DNA of 64,000 bases from Rhodoferax sp. (GCA_030685025.1 JAUXWC010000277.1:1-64000); one strand, 5' to 3'; positions 9,918 to 20,046 are shown, counted from the stretch's first letter. Numbers and translations are program-made. Notes: generated by a model not told the origin, from the sequence alone.

Positions 9918-12900
9918 ATGCAAGCAAACGCTGCCCCAACGGGCGACACTGACATTGCCGTGAACGACCTCGGGCCCTTGGCCTGGGTTCTCGACGAGCT
10001 TCGTAAGTCGCTGGAAGGCGCAACCAAGGCGCTGCGTCGGTTTGTCCGGGACGCCGAACTCGCGCGCGGTTCTGACCTCGCTGCACTCGATTCGAGCCAA
10101 CTTCGGATTGCCCGCCAGCAATTGCATCAGGCGGTGGGCGCCCTCGAGATGGTGGGCTTAAGCGAGCCGGCCAAGCTGCTCAAGGCGATGGAAGCGCTGG
10201 CACAAAAATTCGTGCAGCGGCCCGAATTGTGCAGTGACGATGCAGCCAACAAGGTCGAGCGAGCCAGTTTTGCGCTGTCAGAGTACCTGGAGGGTGTCCT
10301 AAAGGGCAAGGTTGCGTCTTCCGTGGCGCTGTTTCCGCAGTACCGTGATGTGCTGGAACTGATTGGCGCGGAGCGGGTCCATCCGGCTGATCTGTGGCCG
10401 ATTTCCTGGCGCTGGATTGACGTTGTCTTGCTCGTCAGCAGTCAGCCACTTGACTATGGTCAGGCATCCCGGGCCAGTCTGGATCGCTCGATCCTCAAGG
10501 TGGTGCAGACTGGCGACGCCGCGGCGGCTGCCACCATGCGCGACATCAGCCTGGGGTTTGCCGCAGCTCAGACCGAACTCGAACCGTCGGCTTTCTGGAA
10601 GATCTGCGCGGCCTATTTCGAGGCGCTTGCCTTGGGCCTTGGGCCGCTCGACGTGCATGGCAAACGGGCCGCATCACGGGTGTTGTTTCAGTACCGGACA
10701 CTGGCCAAGGGTGAGCAGGCCGTGTCTGACCGACTGGCGCAGGATTTACTGTTCTTTTGTGCGCAGGCACGCCCGACCGATGTCAAGAAGGCCCCAGTGC
10801 TTGGGGCGGTGCGGGCAGCTTACGGCCTGAGTCAATCCAGCCCGGTCAACTACGAGTCACCCCAATTCGGCCGCTACGACCCGGCGGTGCTGGTACAGGC
10901 GCGCAAACGAATCGCCGCCGCCACGGAGACTTGGTCGGCCTTGGCGGGGGGCGACACCAACCGATTCAAGGTTGCCACCGACCAGTTCAGTCTCGTTGCC
11001 GACTCGATTCTGAAGCTTCACCCCGAGAGCGGTGATTTGGCGCGCGCCATGGTGCGTGCCATTGAGGCGACCGTGCGGTCGGCCGAAGCGCCGACGCCGG
11101 CCTTGGCGATGGAAGTCGCCACCTCGGTGCTCTATCTCGATGCGGCTTACGATGATATTGATCCAACGGATTCGCACATGCTGGAGCGCAGTGTGCGACT
11201 CGCGCAGCGGCTCGATCACGTCATTGCAGGCGGGCAGCCGGAACCCCTGGAAGGTTGGATGGAGGAGCTGTATCGTCGGGTCAGTGATCGGCAGACCATG
11301 GGCAGCGTGGTTGCCGAGTTGCGGACCACTTTGGGCGAGGTCGAGAAGGCCTTGGACCAATTCTTCCGCAATCCGCAGGATAAGTTGCCCCTGCATGAGG
11401 TCCCAAGCCAGTTGGCCCAGATGCGGGGCGTGTTCTCCGTGCTGGGTCTTGATCAGGCTTCGCTTGCGGCGTTGCGCATGCGTACCAGTGTCGAGAAGTT
11501 CCTGGTTGACGATATTGACCAGCAGTCGGCCCGCGTGGGTATTTTCGAAAAGTTGGGCAATAGCCTGGGCGCAATCGGTTTCCTGATTGACATGTTGAGC
11601 TACCAGCGCGCGCTGGCGAAGAAGCTCTTCGTCTATGACGAGGACTTGGGCGAATTCAAGCCCCTGATGGGTCGCGAGAAGACGCCTGAACGTGAAGCAG
11701 CGGCAGCGGCAGCGGCGCAGCCAGTAGACCCGCCAGTTGTCGGACTACCGGCGCAAAAGGGGCCAGCGGTCCAGGAAGTGCCGGCCATGACGGCGTCCGC
11801 AGCGACGTCGGTGGCGCCAGCCAGCGCCGCCCCGACCGCGGTGATGCCCAGCGCTGGCGCCGAGGAGGATGACGAGGCCGAGCTCAAGGATATTTTCCTG
11901 GAAGAGGCACGTGAAGTCGTCGGAACCGGGCTGGAGGCGATCTCCGAGTTGTTTGAAGAGCCGTCCGATCTTGGGCAGCAAACGACGCTTCGCCGCGCGT
12001 TTCACACGCTCAAGGGCAGCTCGCGCATGGTGGGGCTCAATGAGTTCGGCGAGGCTGCCTGGTCGATGGAGCAGTTGCTCAACACGTGGCTTGCTGATCA
12101 GAAGCCAGTCAGTCCAGAGCTGCTCGCCCTGTCTGGCGAAGCGATGCGAGGGTTCGGCCGGTGGGTTGGAGATATTGCAGCCGGCACGGACGTGCAATGG
12201 AGCGCGGCGTCATTCCGCGAAGCCGCCGATGGCCTGCGCTTGCATCGTCAAGTACTACCGCTATTGATTCCTGGCGCGGTGGCGGCACAGGGCGGGCTGG
12301 CCGAGACGCTCGTTACGGAGGGGGCGACAGCGCCAGACCTGCATGATGCCACCCTGACGCTGGAGGTGGCAGTGGCCCAGCCGCCCGTGGAGCGAATCGA
12401 ACACCCGGAGTTTGCGTCCACGCAGACAGTCACGCTTGCGGCTGTCAGCGAATTTGGTCCGCTGGAGTCGGCCCATCTTGGCCTGGACGACATCGATTTC
12501 GCGAATGTCACCCCGCCAACGAGCGGGACCGAGCCGATTGCGCCATCGCCCGAGATGTTGGCCGAAATTGATCTCACCCACATGGATGAAGCCGATGCCT
12601 GGCGCGCCCCGGTATCCGTGCCTGATCAAACCTCCGGCACCAGCGCGGTTGAGCCTGAGCCCGCGAGTGTTGTCGAAACAGCAACTCCAGTCGCCCTGGA
12701 GTCCGCCGAGGTCGACGATCAGGTCAAGGTGATTGGCACCCTGCGTATCAACATTCCGCTTTACAACGTTTACCTGAACGAGGCCGACGAATGGTCGCGC
12801 CGTTTATTGGCTGAGTTGGGCGAATGGGAGATGGAGCTCCATCGCCCGGTGCCGGACTCGGCCATCGGCCTAGCGCATTCGCTGTCTGGTAGTTCCGCAA

Positions 12901-15848
12901 CCGTAGGTTTCTCGGCATTGTCGGACATCGCCCGCGCGCTCGAACAGGCCCTGCAGCACTTGCAACTGCACGGGCAAGGAAGTCCCGAGCATGCACGGGT
13001 TGCCGTCCAATCCGCGGAGGAAATCCGCAGGTTGTTGCACCAGTTTGCCGCAGGTTTCCTGAAAGAGCCGGACCGCGGATTGCTTGAAGCACTGAAAACC
13101 GTACTTGAGACCGAATTCGTCGCTGCTTCGGGCGACCTCCAGGATTCAGAAATGGATTCCGAGTTGCCGAGTGCGGCGGTGGTCGAGCCTGATTCCGAGA
13201 TCACGTGGCCTGGGCATCTCGAACCTGCTGCGATGGACGAGGCGATTGCCGCGGCGGCGCTGGCGTCGGTGGATACCGAAGAGCCCGTTGCGTTCGCGCC
13301 AGAGCCAGCGGTCGACCTTGGGGAACTGCCCATCCCCGAGGCTGAATCAGCGCCCCTCGCGCCGGCCGCTCAGGTGGCGCCCGCACGGGCGCAAGTTGTC
13401 GAGGCGGCGAGCCAGGTCTTGCTAGACGAGCAGGAAGACGAGTACGACGCCGTCGATGCGCTGGACGCTGATCTGTTCCCGATCTTCGAGGAAGAAGCGT
13501 TAGAGCTCATGCCCAAACTCGGCGGCGCGCTGCGCCAGTGGGCCGCTCGTCCGGACAACCTTGGCGCGCGCAGCGAGGCCCTGCGTGTGTTGCACACGCT
13601 CAAGGGCAGTGCGCGCCTGGCCGGTGCCAACCGGCTCGGCGAGATGACCCACCGCATGGAGTCGGTGATCGAGCAACTTGGTATCGAGTTCTTGCAGGGG
13701 GCGCAGATCGACCCCCTGCTGGTGCGATTCGACGCTATTGGGTCCAACTTCGACGCGTTGCGCGCCGTTCCCGAGCAGGCGCTGAGTCGGCCCGAAGACA
13801 TGCCATCGGAGCGGCTCGAGGTGATAGAGGCGCTGGTTGAAGAGTCGTTGCCTATAACAGTTGGGCAGGCTCCGGTCGCACCCGAGCCGGTGGCAACGCC
13901 GGCGGCTCGTCCGTTGACGACCACGGTGGCGGCGATGACGGCGCCCTTGGCGCCCATGCGGGCTGCCAGCAACCAGTCGGTCCGCGTGCGCTCGCTGTTG
14001 CTGGACCGACTTGTGAATCAGGCCGGCGAGGTGATGATCACCCGGTCGCGCCTGGAGGCTCGACTTGGCCAGTTACGCGGTTCCCTGGGTGAGTTGTCGG
14101 GCAATCTGGACCGGCTGCGGCATCAACTTCGCGATATCGAGCTTCAGTCCGAGTCGCAGATGCAGTCCCGCTTGGCGCAGGCCAAGGATTCCGCGCAGGG
14201 CTTTGACCCGCTTGAGTTTGACCGATTCACCCGCGTGCAGGAACTGACCCGCATGATGGCGGAGTCTGTGCACGACGTGGCGACAGTTCAGCGCAACCTG
14301 CAACGCACGATCGAAGGCACCGAGGACGATTTGATCGCCCAAGGCCGTCAGGCGCGAGAGCTGCAGCGTGACCTGTTGCGCACGCGCATGGTTGAGTTCG
14401 AGGGTATTTCCGAGCGGCTCTACGGCGTGGTGCGCCAGGCATCCAAGGATTCGGGCAAGCAGGTCAAGCTCGATATCGTGGGTGGCTCACTCGATATGGA
14501 CCGTGGCGTGCTGGACCGCATGGCACCTGCTTTTGAGCATCTGCTGCGCAATGCCGTGGCGCATGGTATCGAAGACGCGGCAGTGCGCGAGCGGCTTGGC
14601 AAACCTGCCGCCGGCACGATCACGATCAATCTGAATCAGCAGAGCAACGATGTCACGGTCGAGTTCTCGGACGATGGCGCTGGGCTGGACCTGCCGCGCA
14701 TCCGCGAAAAGGCCTTCGCCTCCGGGCAGATCAAGGACGGAGAGGTCCTGAGCGACGCCGAACTCGCCAGCCTGATCTTCACGCCGGGCTTCTCCACCGC
14801 ATCGCAGGTCACCGAACTGTCTGGTCGTGGCATCGGCATGGACGTGGTCCGGGCCGAAGTCAACGCACTGGGTGGCCGGATCGAAACCAGCTCCGAAACG
14901 GGCAAGGGCTCCAGGTTCAAGCTCATACTGCCCCTGACCACTGCCGTGACGCAGGTCGTGATGTTGCGGGTGGGCGATCTGGTGATTGGCGTTCCCGCCA
15001 ATCTGATCGAGATTGTGCGCCGGGTCCCGGTGGCCGAGCTTGAACGTGCTTACCAGGCCGATGCCTTCGAGTACGGCGGTGAGCAGGTGCCTTTCTTTTG
15101 GGCTGGCGCGCTGCTGCAGTCCTCGGTTCAAAGTAACGAGGCTCGGACCAAGACGCTGCCGGTGGCAATCTTCCGAAGCGCCGGGCAGCGCCTTGCCGCG
15201 CACATGGACGAAGTGTTGGGCAACCAGGAGGTGGTGGTCAAGAACCTGGGCCCCCAGTTGTCGCGTCTGCCGGGTCTGTCGGGCATGTCGGTGCTGGCAT
15301 CCGGTGCCGTGGTGCTGATCTACAACCCGGTGGCGCTGGCCGCCGTGTATGGCGAGCAAGCGCGCCAACTGCGCGCGCAAGCCATGCGAGCAGCCGCGAT
15401 CAGCGCCGCAGCCTCTGGCGCACGCGGTGGCGATGTAACGCCTTCCATGGCGCTGTCCGCGGTGAACCAGGTGCCACTCGTGTTGGTGGTCGACGACTCG
15501 ATCACGGTGCGTCGCGTGACCCAGCGCCTGCTCAAACGAGAGGGTTTCCGCGTGGCGATGGCTGCGGACGGCTTGCAGGCGCTTGAGCGTCTGCAGGAAG
15601 AAAAACCATCGGTGGTGCTGTCAGACATCGAAATGCCACGAATGGACGGTTTCGACCTGGCACGCAACATACGTGGTGACGCCAAGCTGCGTGACCTGCC
15701 CATCATCATGATTACCTCACGCATCGCCGAGAAGCACCGTGAGCACGCCCGGGAGTTGGGCGTCAACCATTACCTGGGCAAGCCTTACTCCGAAGATGAA
15801 CTGATCGGTTTGGTTCGCCAGTATTGCGTGAGCGCCATTGACGCCTGA
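9918..15848 (+). CDS. chpA: Hybrid chemosensory histidine kinase ChpA (PilL)
   Basis: A very large CheA-type kinase of about 1976 residues. Three histidine phosphotransfer sites are visible at about His696 (FHTLKGSSRMVG), His987 (AHSLSGSSATVGF) and His1226 (LHTLKGSARLAG). They are followed by a dimerisation and ATPase domain with the N-box (HLLRNAVAHGIED, about 1540), G-boxes (GRGIGMDVVR), a CheW-like domain and a C-terminal receiver with DDS near 1856 and its acceptor Asp near 1903. Alanine- and proline-rich linkers separate the domains. ATG at 9918 is preferred over the in-frame TTG at 9876 because AGGAG lies at 9902-9906. The middle Hpt has Ser where the others have Lys. It phosphorylates PilG and PilH. 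Confidence 0.9.
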   Translation: MQANAAPTGDTDIAVNDLGPLAWVLDELRKSLEGATKALRRFVRDAELARGSDLAALDSSQLRIARQQLHQAVGALEMVGLSEPAKLLKAMEALAQKFVQRPELCSDDAANKVERASFALSEYLEGVLKGKVASSVALFPQYRDVLELIGAERVHPADLWPISWRWIDVVLLVSSQPLDYGQASRASLDRSILKVVQTGDAAAAATMRDISLGFAAAQTELEPSAFWKICAAYFEALALGLGPLDVHGKRAASRVLFQYRTLAKGEQAVSDRLAQDLLFFCAQARPTDVKKAPVLGAVRAAYGLSQSSPVNYESPQFGRYDPAVLVQARKRIAAATETWSALAGGDTNRFKVATDQFSLVADSILKLHPESGDLARAMVRAIEATVRSAEAPTPALAMEVATSVLYLDAAYDDIDPTDSHMLERSVRLAQRLDHVIAGGQPEPLEGWMEELYRRVSDRQTMGSVVAELRTTLGEVEKALDQFFRNPQDKLPLHEVPSQLAQMRGVFSVLGLDQASLAALRMRTSVEKFLVDDIDQQSARVGIFEKLGNSLGAIGFLIDMLSYQRALAKKLFVYDEDLGEFKPLMGREKTPEREAAAAAAAQPVDPPVVGLPAQKGPAVQEVPAMTASAATSVAPASAAPTAVMPSAGAEEDDEAELKDIFLEEAREVVGTGLEAISELFEEPSDLGQQTTLRRAFHTLKGSSRMVGLNEFGEAAWSMEQLLNTWLADQKPVSPELLALSGEAMRGFGRWVGDIAAGTDVQWSAASFREAADGLRLHRQVLPLLIPGAVAAQGGLAETLVTEGATAPDLHDATLTLEVAVAQPPVERIEHPEFASTQTVTLAAVSEFGPLESAHLGLDDIDFANVTPPTSGTEPIAPSPEMLAEIDLTHMDEADAWRAPVSVPDQTSGTSAVEPEPASVVETATPVALESAEVDDQVKVIGTLRINIPLYNVYLNEADEWSRRLLAELGEWEMELHRPVPDSAIGLAHSLSGSSATVGFSALSDIARALEQALQHLQLHGQGSPEHARVAVQSAEEIRRLLHQFAAGFLKEPDRGLLEALKTVLETEFVAASGDLQDSEMDSELPSAAVVEPDSEITWPGHLEPAAMDEAIAAAALASVDTEEPVAFAPEPAVDLGELPIPEAESAPLAPAAQVAPARAQVVEAASQVLLDEQEDEYDAVDALDADLFPIFEEEALELMPKLGGALRQWAARPDNLGARSEALRVLHTLKGSARLAGANRLGEMTHRMESVIEQLGIEFLQGAQIDPLLVRFDAIGSNFDALRAVPEQALSRPEDMPSERLEVIEALVEESLPITVGQAPVAPEPVATPAARPLTTTVAAMTAPLAPMRAASNQSVRVRSLLLDRLVNQAGEVMITRSRLEARLGQLRGSLGELSGNLDRLRHQLRDIELQSESQMQSRLAQAKDSAQGFDPLEFDRFTRVQELTRMMAESVHDVATVQRNLQRTIEGTEDDLIAQGRQARELQRDLLRTRMVEFEGISERLYGVVRQASKDSGKQVKLDIVGGSLDMDRGVLDRMAPAFEHLLRNAVAHGIEDAAVRERLGKPAAGTITINLNQQSNDVTVEFSDDGAGLDLPRIREKAFASGQIKDGEVLSDAELASLIFTPGFSTASQVTELSGRGIGMDVVRAEVNALGGRIETSSETGKGSRFKLILPLTTAVTQVVMLRVGDLVIGVPANLIEIVRRVPVAELERAYQADAFEYGGEQVPFFWAGALLQSSVQSNEARTKTLPVAIFRSAGQRLAAHMDEVLGNQEVVVKNLGPQLSRLPGLSGMSVLASGAVVLIYNPVALAAVYGEQARQLRAQAMRAAAISAAASGARGGDVTPSMALSAVNQVPLVLVVDDSITVRRVTQRLLKREGFRVAMAADGLQALERLQEEKPSVVLSDIEMPRMDGFDLARNIRGDAKLRDLPIIMITSRIAEKHREHARELGVNHYLGKPYSEDELIGLVRQYCVSAIDA

Positions 15849-15962
15849 GGCGTCTTTCCAGTCGGTGCGGGCCGGCTGCTTGGCGGCAGGCTTGTTCGCC
15901 AGAGCGGCGGTGAACCAAGTTTGACCGACTTGCTGGTGCATGATCACCGCTAAAATTGGCCC

Positions 15963-16562
15963 ATGTCCGCTGATTCTGCTCCCATCAATCTGACGAATCA
16001 TTTCCTGATCGCGATGCCCGGACTGGAAGATGCGGCATTCTCGCGCAGCGTGGTTTACCTGTGCGAGCACAGCGAGCGCGGTGCGCTCGGACTGGTTATC
16101 AACAAGCCCAGTGACATTGACCTGCAGCGCCTGTTCGATAAGGTCGAGCTGCCTCTGCGCCGGGTAGATTTGGCGCACGCGCCGGTTTTTCAGGGGGGCC
16201 CGGTTCAGACCGAGCGTGGATTCGTGTTGCACGAGTCGGTTGGCGCCGAAGGCGATGTCACCGGCGAGTCGGTCTACGCGTCGACCCTCAGCATTCCCGG
16301 TGGACTGGAGATGACCACCTCCAAGGATGTGCTCGAAGCCCTCTCAACCGGTGCCGGTCCTCGCAAGGTATTGGTCTCGCTGGGTTATTCGGCCTGGGGC
16401 GAGGGGCAACTGGAGTCCGAATTGTGCGAGAACAGTTGGCTTACCGTGGCGGCCGACCGTGAGGTGATTTTCAACACGCCGGTGGCCCAACGATACGACA
16501 AGGCCTTGTCGCTACTCGGTTTCGAGGCCTGGATGCTGTCCCCGGGGGCCGGGCGGGCATGA
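15963..16562 (+). CDS. YqgE/AlgH family protein (UPF0301)
   Basis: A 199-residue protein with NHFLIAMPGLED near the N-terminus and the conserved VFQGGPVQTERGFVLH and GYSAWGEGQLE segments. The family is widespread next to ruvX but has no settled biochemical role; AlgH affects alginate regulation in Pseudomonas. Its stop overlaps the start of ruvX by four bases (ATGA), so the two are translationally coupled. Length is normal. Confidence 0.93.
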   Translation: MSADSAPINLTNHFLIAMPGLEDAAFSRSVVYLCEHSERGALGLVINKPSDIDLQRLFDKVELPLRRVDLAHAPVFQGGPVQTERGFVLHESVGAEGDVTGESVYASTLSIPGGLEMTTSKDVLEALSTGAGPRKVLVSLGYSAWGEGQLESELCENSWLTVAADREVIFNTPVAQRYDKALSLLGFEAWMLSPGAGRA

Positions 16563-16984
16563 GTGATTCGACCGGCGCTGCGCCGCGCGTCGTTTCCGAC
16601 GGTCTGCAAACCTTTTTGGCACTCGATTTTGGTCTCAAGCGCACCGGTTTCGCGGTGGGCAACCGACTGCTGCGCACGGCGCAGCCACAAGGCACGATTG
16701 CTGCCGAAGGCGACACCCGCTTTGTCAAGATTGCGCAGCAATTGCGCACCTGGCAGCCCGACGCCTTGGTGGTCGGTGTGCCGTTTCACCCCGACGGCGC
16801 CGAACACGAGAACACGCTGCGGGCGCGCCGCTTTGCGCGCCAACTGCAGGGGCGCTTCAAGTTGCCGGTGTTCGAGGTTGACGAGCGCTTCAGCACCACC
16901 GAAGCGCATGAGCGCGGTGCCAAGGATGCAGATGCCATGGCAGCCTGCATCATTTTGGAACAATTCCTGAGGAGTCTTTCATGA
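16559..16984 (+). CDS. ruvX: RuvX/YqgF, RNase H-fold nuclease
   Basis: A 141-residue protein with the family N-terminal strand FLALDFGLKRTGFAVGN, the middle VVGVPFHPDG and the C-terminal DERFSTTEA plus DADAMAACIILEQFL. Homologues are Holliday-junction resolvase-like nucleases, also implicated in pre-16S rRNA 5' end maturation. The three acidic catalytic positions are retained (LDFG, DERF, DADA). It overlaps yqgE upstream and pyrR downstream by four bases each. Confidence 0.93.
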   Translation: MSDSTGAAPRVVSDGLQTFLALDFGLKRTGFAVGNRLLRTAQPQGTIAAEGDTRFVKIAQQLRTWQPDALVVGVPFHPDGAEHENTLRARRFARQLQGRFKLPVFEVDERFSTTEAHERGAKDADAMAACIILEQFLRSLS

Positions 16985-17478
16985 GCACACTCGCGCTGGA
17001 TGCGCAGGCGCTGTACCTTGATTTGCTGGCCGGCGTGCGCGCCATGTGGCAGTCGGACTTGCACCTGGCGGGTGTGACCTCGGGCGGCGTCTGGCTGGCG
17101 CAGCGCCTGAGTCAGGACTTGGGGCTGAACACAGCGCCGGGCATCCTGTCATCGGCGCTGCACCGCGACGACTACGCCCACCGCGGCATGACTGCGGCGG
17201 CGCAGACGCAATTGCCTTTTGACGTCAATGGCGCGCACATCCTGATTCTGGATGACGTTTTGTACACCGGCCGAACCATCCGTGCCGTGATCAACGAATT
17301 GTTCGATTTTGGCCGCCCGGCCAGCGTCAAACTGGCGGTGCTGGTCGACCGAGGCGGACGCGAGCTACCGATTCAGGCCGACTATTGCGCGGCACGCATC
17401 AGTCTGCCCGCCAACCAGTCGCTGGCGCTGGCGCGCAGCGACGCCGGCGTGTTCAGCTTTGATGTGAAGGACCGGTAG
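16981..17478 (+). CDS. pyrR: PyrR, pyrimidine operon regulator / uracil phosphoribosyltransferase
   Basis: A type I phosphoribosyltransferase of 165 residues with the PRPP loop ILDDVLYTGRTIRA. In Bacillus PyrR binds pyr mRNA and has weak uracil phosphoribosyltransferase activity; whether the betaproteobacterial protein binds RNA is not shown. It directly precedes pyrB by six bases, supporting a pyrimidine role. Its start overlaps the ruvX stop. Confidence 0.92.
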   Translation: MSTLALDAQALYLDLLAGVRAMWQSDLHLAGVTSGGVWLAQRLSQDLGLNTAPGILSSALHRDDYAHRGMTAAAQTQLPFDVNGAHILILDDVLYTGRTIRAVINELFDFGRPASVKLAVLVDRGGRELPIQADYCAARISLPANQSLALARSDAGVFSFDVKDR

Positions 17479-17484
17479 CCCGTC

Positions 17485-18447
17485 ATGCTCTACAAGCGCA
17501 ATCCGCAACTCAACAAGCACGGTGAGTTGATTCACCTGTTGTCCACCGAAGGTTTGCCCAAGAGCATTCTGACCCAGGTGCTGGACACGGCGGCCAACTT
17601 TGTGTCGGTGAATGATCGCGAGGTCAAGAAAGTGCCGCTGCTACGGGGCAAGAGTGTTTTCAACCTGTTCTTCGAGAACTCCACCCGCACCCGCACCACC
17701 TTCGAGATTGCCGCCAAGCGGCTCAGTGCCGATGTGATTAACCTCGACATCGCGCGCTCGTCGGCCTCTAAGGGTGAGTCGCTGCTCGACACCATCGCCA
17801 ACCTGAGTGCCATGGCGGCTGACCTGTTCGTGGTGCGGCACAGCGAGTCGGGCGCGCCCTACCTGATCGCCCAGCATGTGGCGCCGCACGTGCACGTGAT
17901 CAACGCGGGCGATGGGCGCCACGCGCACCCGACGCAGGGCTTGCTGGACATGTACACCATCCGGCATTACAAGAAGGACTTCTCCAACCTGAGCGTGGCC
18001 ATCGTGGGCGATGTGTTGCATTCTCGGGTGGCGCGTTCGGACATCCACGCGCTCACGACCTTGGGCTGTGCCGAGGTTCGGGTGGTCGGCCCCAAGACGC
18101 TGGTGCCTGGCGACTTGGCCCAGATGGGGGTGCGTGTGTGCCACACGCTGGAGGAGGGCATTCGCGGCTGCGACGTGGTGATCATGCTGCGCCTGCAAAA
18201 CGAGCGCATGAGCGGCGCCTTGCTGCCGTCCAGCCAGGAGTTCTTCAAGAGCTATGGCCTGACTCCGGAGAAGCTGCAGTTGGCCAAGCCCGACGCGATC
18301 GTGATGCACCCAGGCCCGATCAACCGGGGCGTCGAGATTGACTCAGCGGTGGTCGATGGCAAGCAAAGCGTGATCCTGCCGCAGGTGAGTTTTGGCATCG
18401 CGGTGCGCATGGCGGTGATGAGCATCGTGGCGGGCAACGATGCATGA
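17485..18447 (+). CDS. pyrB: Aspartate carbamoyltransferase catalytic chain
   Basis: A 320-residue enzyme making carbamoyl aspartate in de novo pyrimidine synthesis. The carbamoyl-phosphate loop [12 protein letters not shown], the [11 protein letters not shown] segment and [12 protein letters not shown] near the C-terminus are all present. The next plus-strand gene encodes an inactive-looking dihydroorotase homologue, so the enzyme is probably of the PyrB-PyrX dodecamer type described in Pseudomonas rather than the PyrI-regulated type. A dispersed palindrome lies between the two genes. Confidence 0.96.
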   Translation: MLYKRNPQLNKHGELIHLLSTEGLPKSILTQVLDTAANFVSVNDREVKKVPLLRGKSVFNLFFENSTRTRTTFEIAAKRLSADVINLDIARSSASKGESLLDTIANLSAMAADLFVVRHSESGAPYLIAQHVAPHVHVINAGDGRHAHPTQGLLDMYTIRHYKKDFSNLSVAIVGDVLHSRVARSDIHALTTLGCAEVRVVGPKTLVPGDLAQMGVRVCHTLEEGIRGCDVVIMLRLQNERMSGALLPSSQEFFKSYGLTPEKLQLAKPDAIVMHPGPINRGVEIDSAVVDGKQSVILPQVSFGIAVRMAVMSIVAGNDA

Positions 18448-18448
18448 G

Positions 18449-18498
18449 ACCTTGTGGGACAGACCGTAGCGCAGCGTAGCTCTGTCCTCAACTGATTG
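18449..18498 (+). repeat. Dispersed palindromic repeat, copy behind pyrB
   Basis: About 50 bases beginning just after the pyrB stop codon: GGGACAGACC on the left and GCTCTGTCC on the right can pair, followed by the constant tail CAACTGATTG. Related copies occur at 19826-20032, 26781-26820, 33792-33839, 36701-36808 and 44152-44230. Confidence 0.8.
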
Positions 18499-18531
18499 TG
18501 CTGACTCTGATTCAACCGATTGGGAAATGAC

Positions 18532-19824
18532 ATGAACTTGCTGATCAAGGGCGGCCGAGTGATCGATCCGGCCAGCGGATACGACCAGTTGGCTGACGTA
18601 GCGGTGAGCGACGGGGTGGTGAGTGCCATTGGCAAAGTTGGCGCCGATTTCAAGCCTGATCAGGTGGTCGACGCGGGTGGCTGCCTGGTCGTGCCCGGCC
18701 TGGTGGACCTGGCGGTGCGGCTGGGCGAGCCCGGCCATGAGCACGAGAGCATGCTGGCGTCTGAACTGGCGGCGGCCGTTGCGGGTGGGGTCACCAGTCT
18801 GGCCTGCCCACCCGACACCGATCCGGTACTCGACGAGCCGGGCCTGGTCGAAATGCTGCGCTACCGGGCCGAGAAGCTGCACCAGTCACGGGTCTTTCCG
18901 GTCGGGGCGCTGACGCGCGGTCTGGCCGGTGAGACGCTCACCGAGATGCTGGAGTTGACCGAGTCCGGCTGCGTTGCGTTCAGTCAGGCCGAAGTGCCCC
19001 TGGCCAACACCCAGGTGCTGCAGCGCGCCTTGCAGTACGCCAGCACGTTTGGCTACACGGTGTGGCTGCGTCCGCAGGAGTTGCATCTGGGCAAGGGCGT
19101 GGCGGCCAGTGGGCCCCTGGCGACGCGCATGGGCCTGAGTGGCGTGCCGGTGGCGGCCGAAACGATTGCCCTGCATACGATTTTCGAGCTGATGCACGCC
19201 ACCGGCGCGCGGGTTCACTTGTGTCGACTCAGCAGCGCCGCAGGGGTGGGGCTGGTGCGCCAGGCCAAGGCCGACGGTCTGAAACTGAGCTGCGATGTCA
19301 GCATCAATTCCCTTCATCTGACCGACATCGACATCGGCTTTTTCGACAGCCGCGCGCGACTAAACCCACCCTTGCGCCAACAACGTGACCGCGACGCTCT
19401 GCGCGGCGCGCTGGCCGACGGCACCATCGATGCCCTGGTGTCCGACCATACGCCGGTGGACGAGGACGCCAAGGCCCTGCCCTTTGCCGAGGCCGAGCCG
19501 GGCGCTACTGGCGTGGAGTTGCTGTTCAGCCTGGCGCTGAAGTGGAGTCAGCAGGACGGCGTGGCCCTGGCGCGTGCGCTGGCCACTCTCACCAGCGGCC
19601 CGGCGGGCGTGCTGGGGGCGTCAGTCGGCAAGTTGTACGGCAGCGTCGGCCATCTGGTGGTGGGTGGCATCGCCGACGTCAGCGTGTTCGATCCCCAAGC
19701 GCAATGGATGGCGACGCCCCAAGAGCTTCGCAGCCAGGGCAAGCACACGCCGTTCTCGACCTATGAAATGCAGGGGCGCGCGCGCTGCACCGTGGTCGGT
19801 GGGCAGGTGGCGTTTCACGCCTGA
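18532..19824 (+). CDS. pyrX: Non-catalytic dihydroorotase homologue (PyrC'/PyrX), ATCase partner
   Basis: A 430-residue amidohydrolase-fold protein (MNLLIKGGRVIDPASGY). Active dihydroorotases carry a D-x-H-x-H metal motif followed by REPG; here the aligned stretch is VDLAVRLGEPG, so both histidines are replaced. The downstream metal-site segment reads VSDHTPVDED. This matches the inactive PyrC' of Pseudomonas and other bacteria, which assembles with PyrB into a dodecamer. ATG at 18532 is chosen over TTG at 18520 because GGGA precedes it and homology starts there. A separate active pyrC must exist outside the window. Confidence 0.88.
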   Translation: MNLLIKGGRVIDPASGYDQLADVAVSDGVVSAIGKVGADFKPDQVVDAGGCLVVPGLVDLAVRLGEPGHEHESMLASELAAAVAGGVTSLACPPDTDPVLDEPGLVEMLRYRAEKLHQSRVFPVGALTRGLAGETLTEMLELTESGCVAFSQAEVPLANTQVLQRALQYASTFGYTVWLRPQELHLGKGVAASGPLATRMGLSGVPVAAETIALHTIFELMHATGARVHLCRLSSAAGVGLVRQAKADGLKLSCDVSINSLHLTDIDIGFFDSRARLNPPLRQQRDRDALRGALADGTIDALVSDHTPVDEDAKALPFAEAEPGATGVELLFSLALKWSQQDGVALARALATLTSGPAGVLGASVGKLYGSVGHLVVGGIADVSVFDPQAQWMATPQELRSQGKHTPFSTYEMQGRARCTVVGGQVAFHA

Positions 19825-19825
19825 G

Positions 19826-20032
19826 ACCTTGCGGGACAGACCGCAGCCACGCGCAGCGGGGCAAGCTCTGTCCTCAACTGATTGTCGGATGTTGGCTGTC
19901 CACCTTGCGGGACAGACCGCAGCCACGCGCAGCGGGGCAAGCTCTGTCCTCAACTGATTGTCGGATGTTGGCTGTCCACCTTGCGGCACAGACTGCAGCC
20001 GCGTAGCGGCCAACTCTGTCCTCAACTGATCG
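19826..20032 (+). repeat. Three tandem copies of the dispersed palindrome, 76-bp period
   Basis: Copies begin at 19826, 19902 and 19978, an exact 76-base period. The first two are essentially identical; the third is shorter and diverged (GCGGCACAGACTG). Each contains GGACAGA near the left and TCTGTCC about 25-30 bases later. They fill the gap between the 3' ends of pyrX and the ABC ATPase gene. Confidence 0.85.
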
Positions 20033-20046
20033 TCGCCCAGCGTTGT

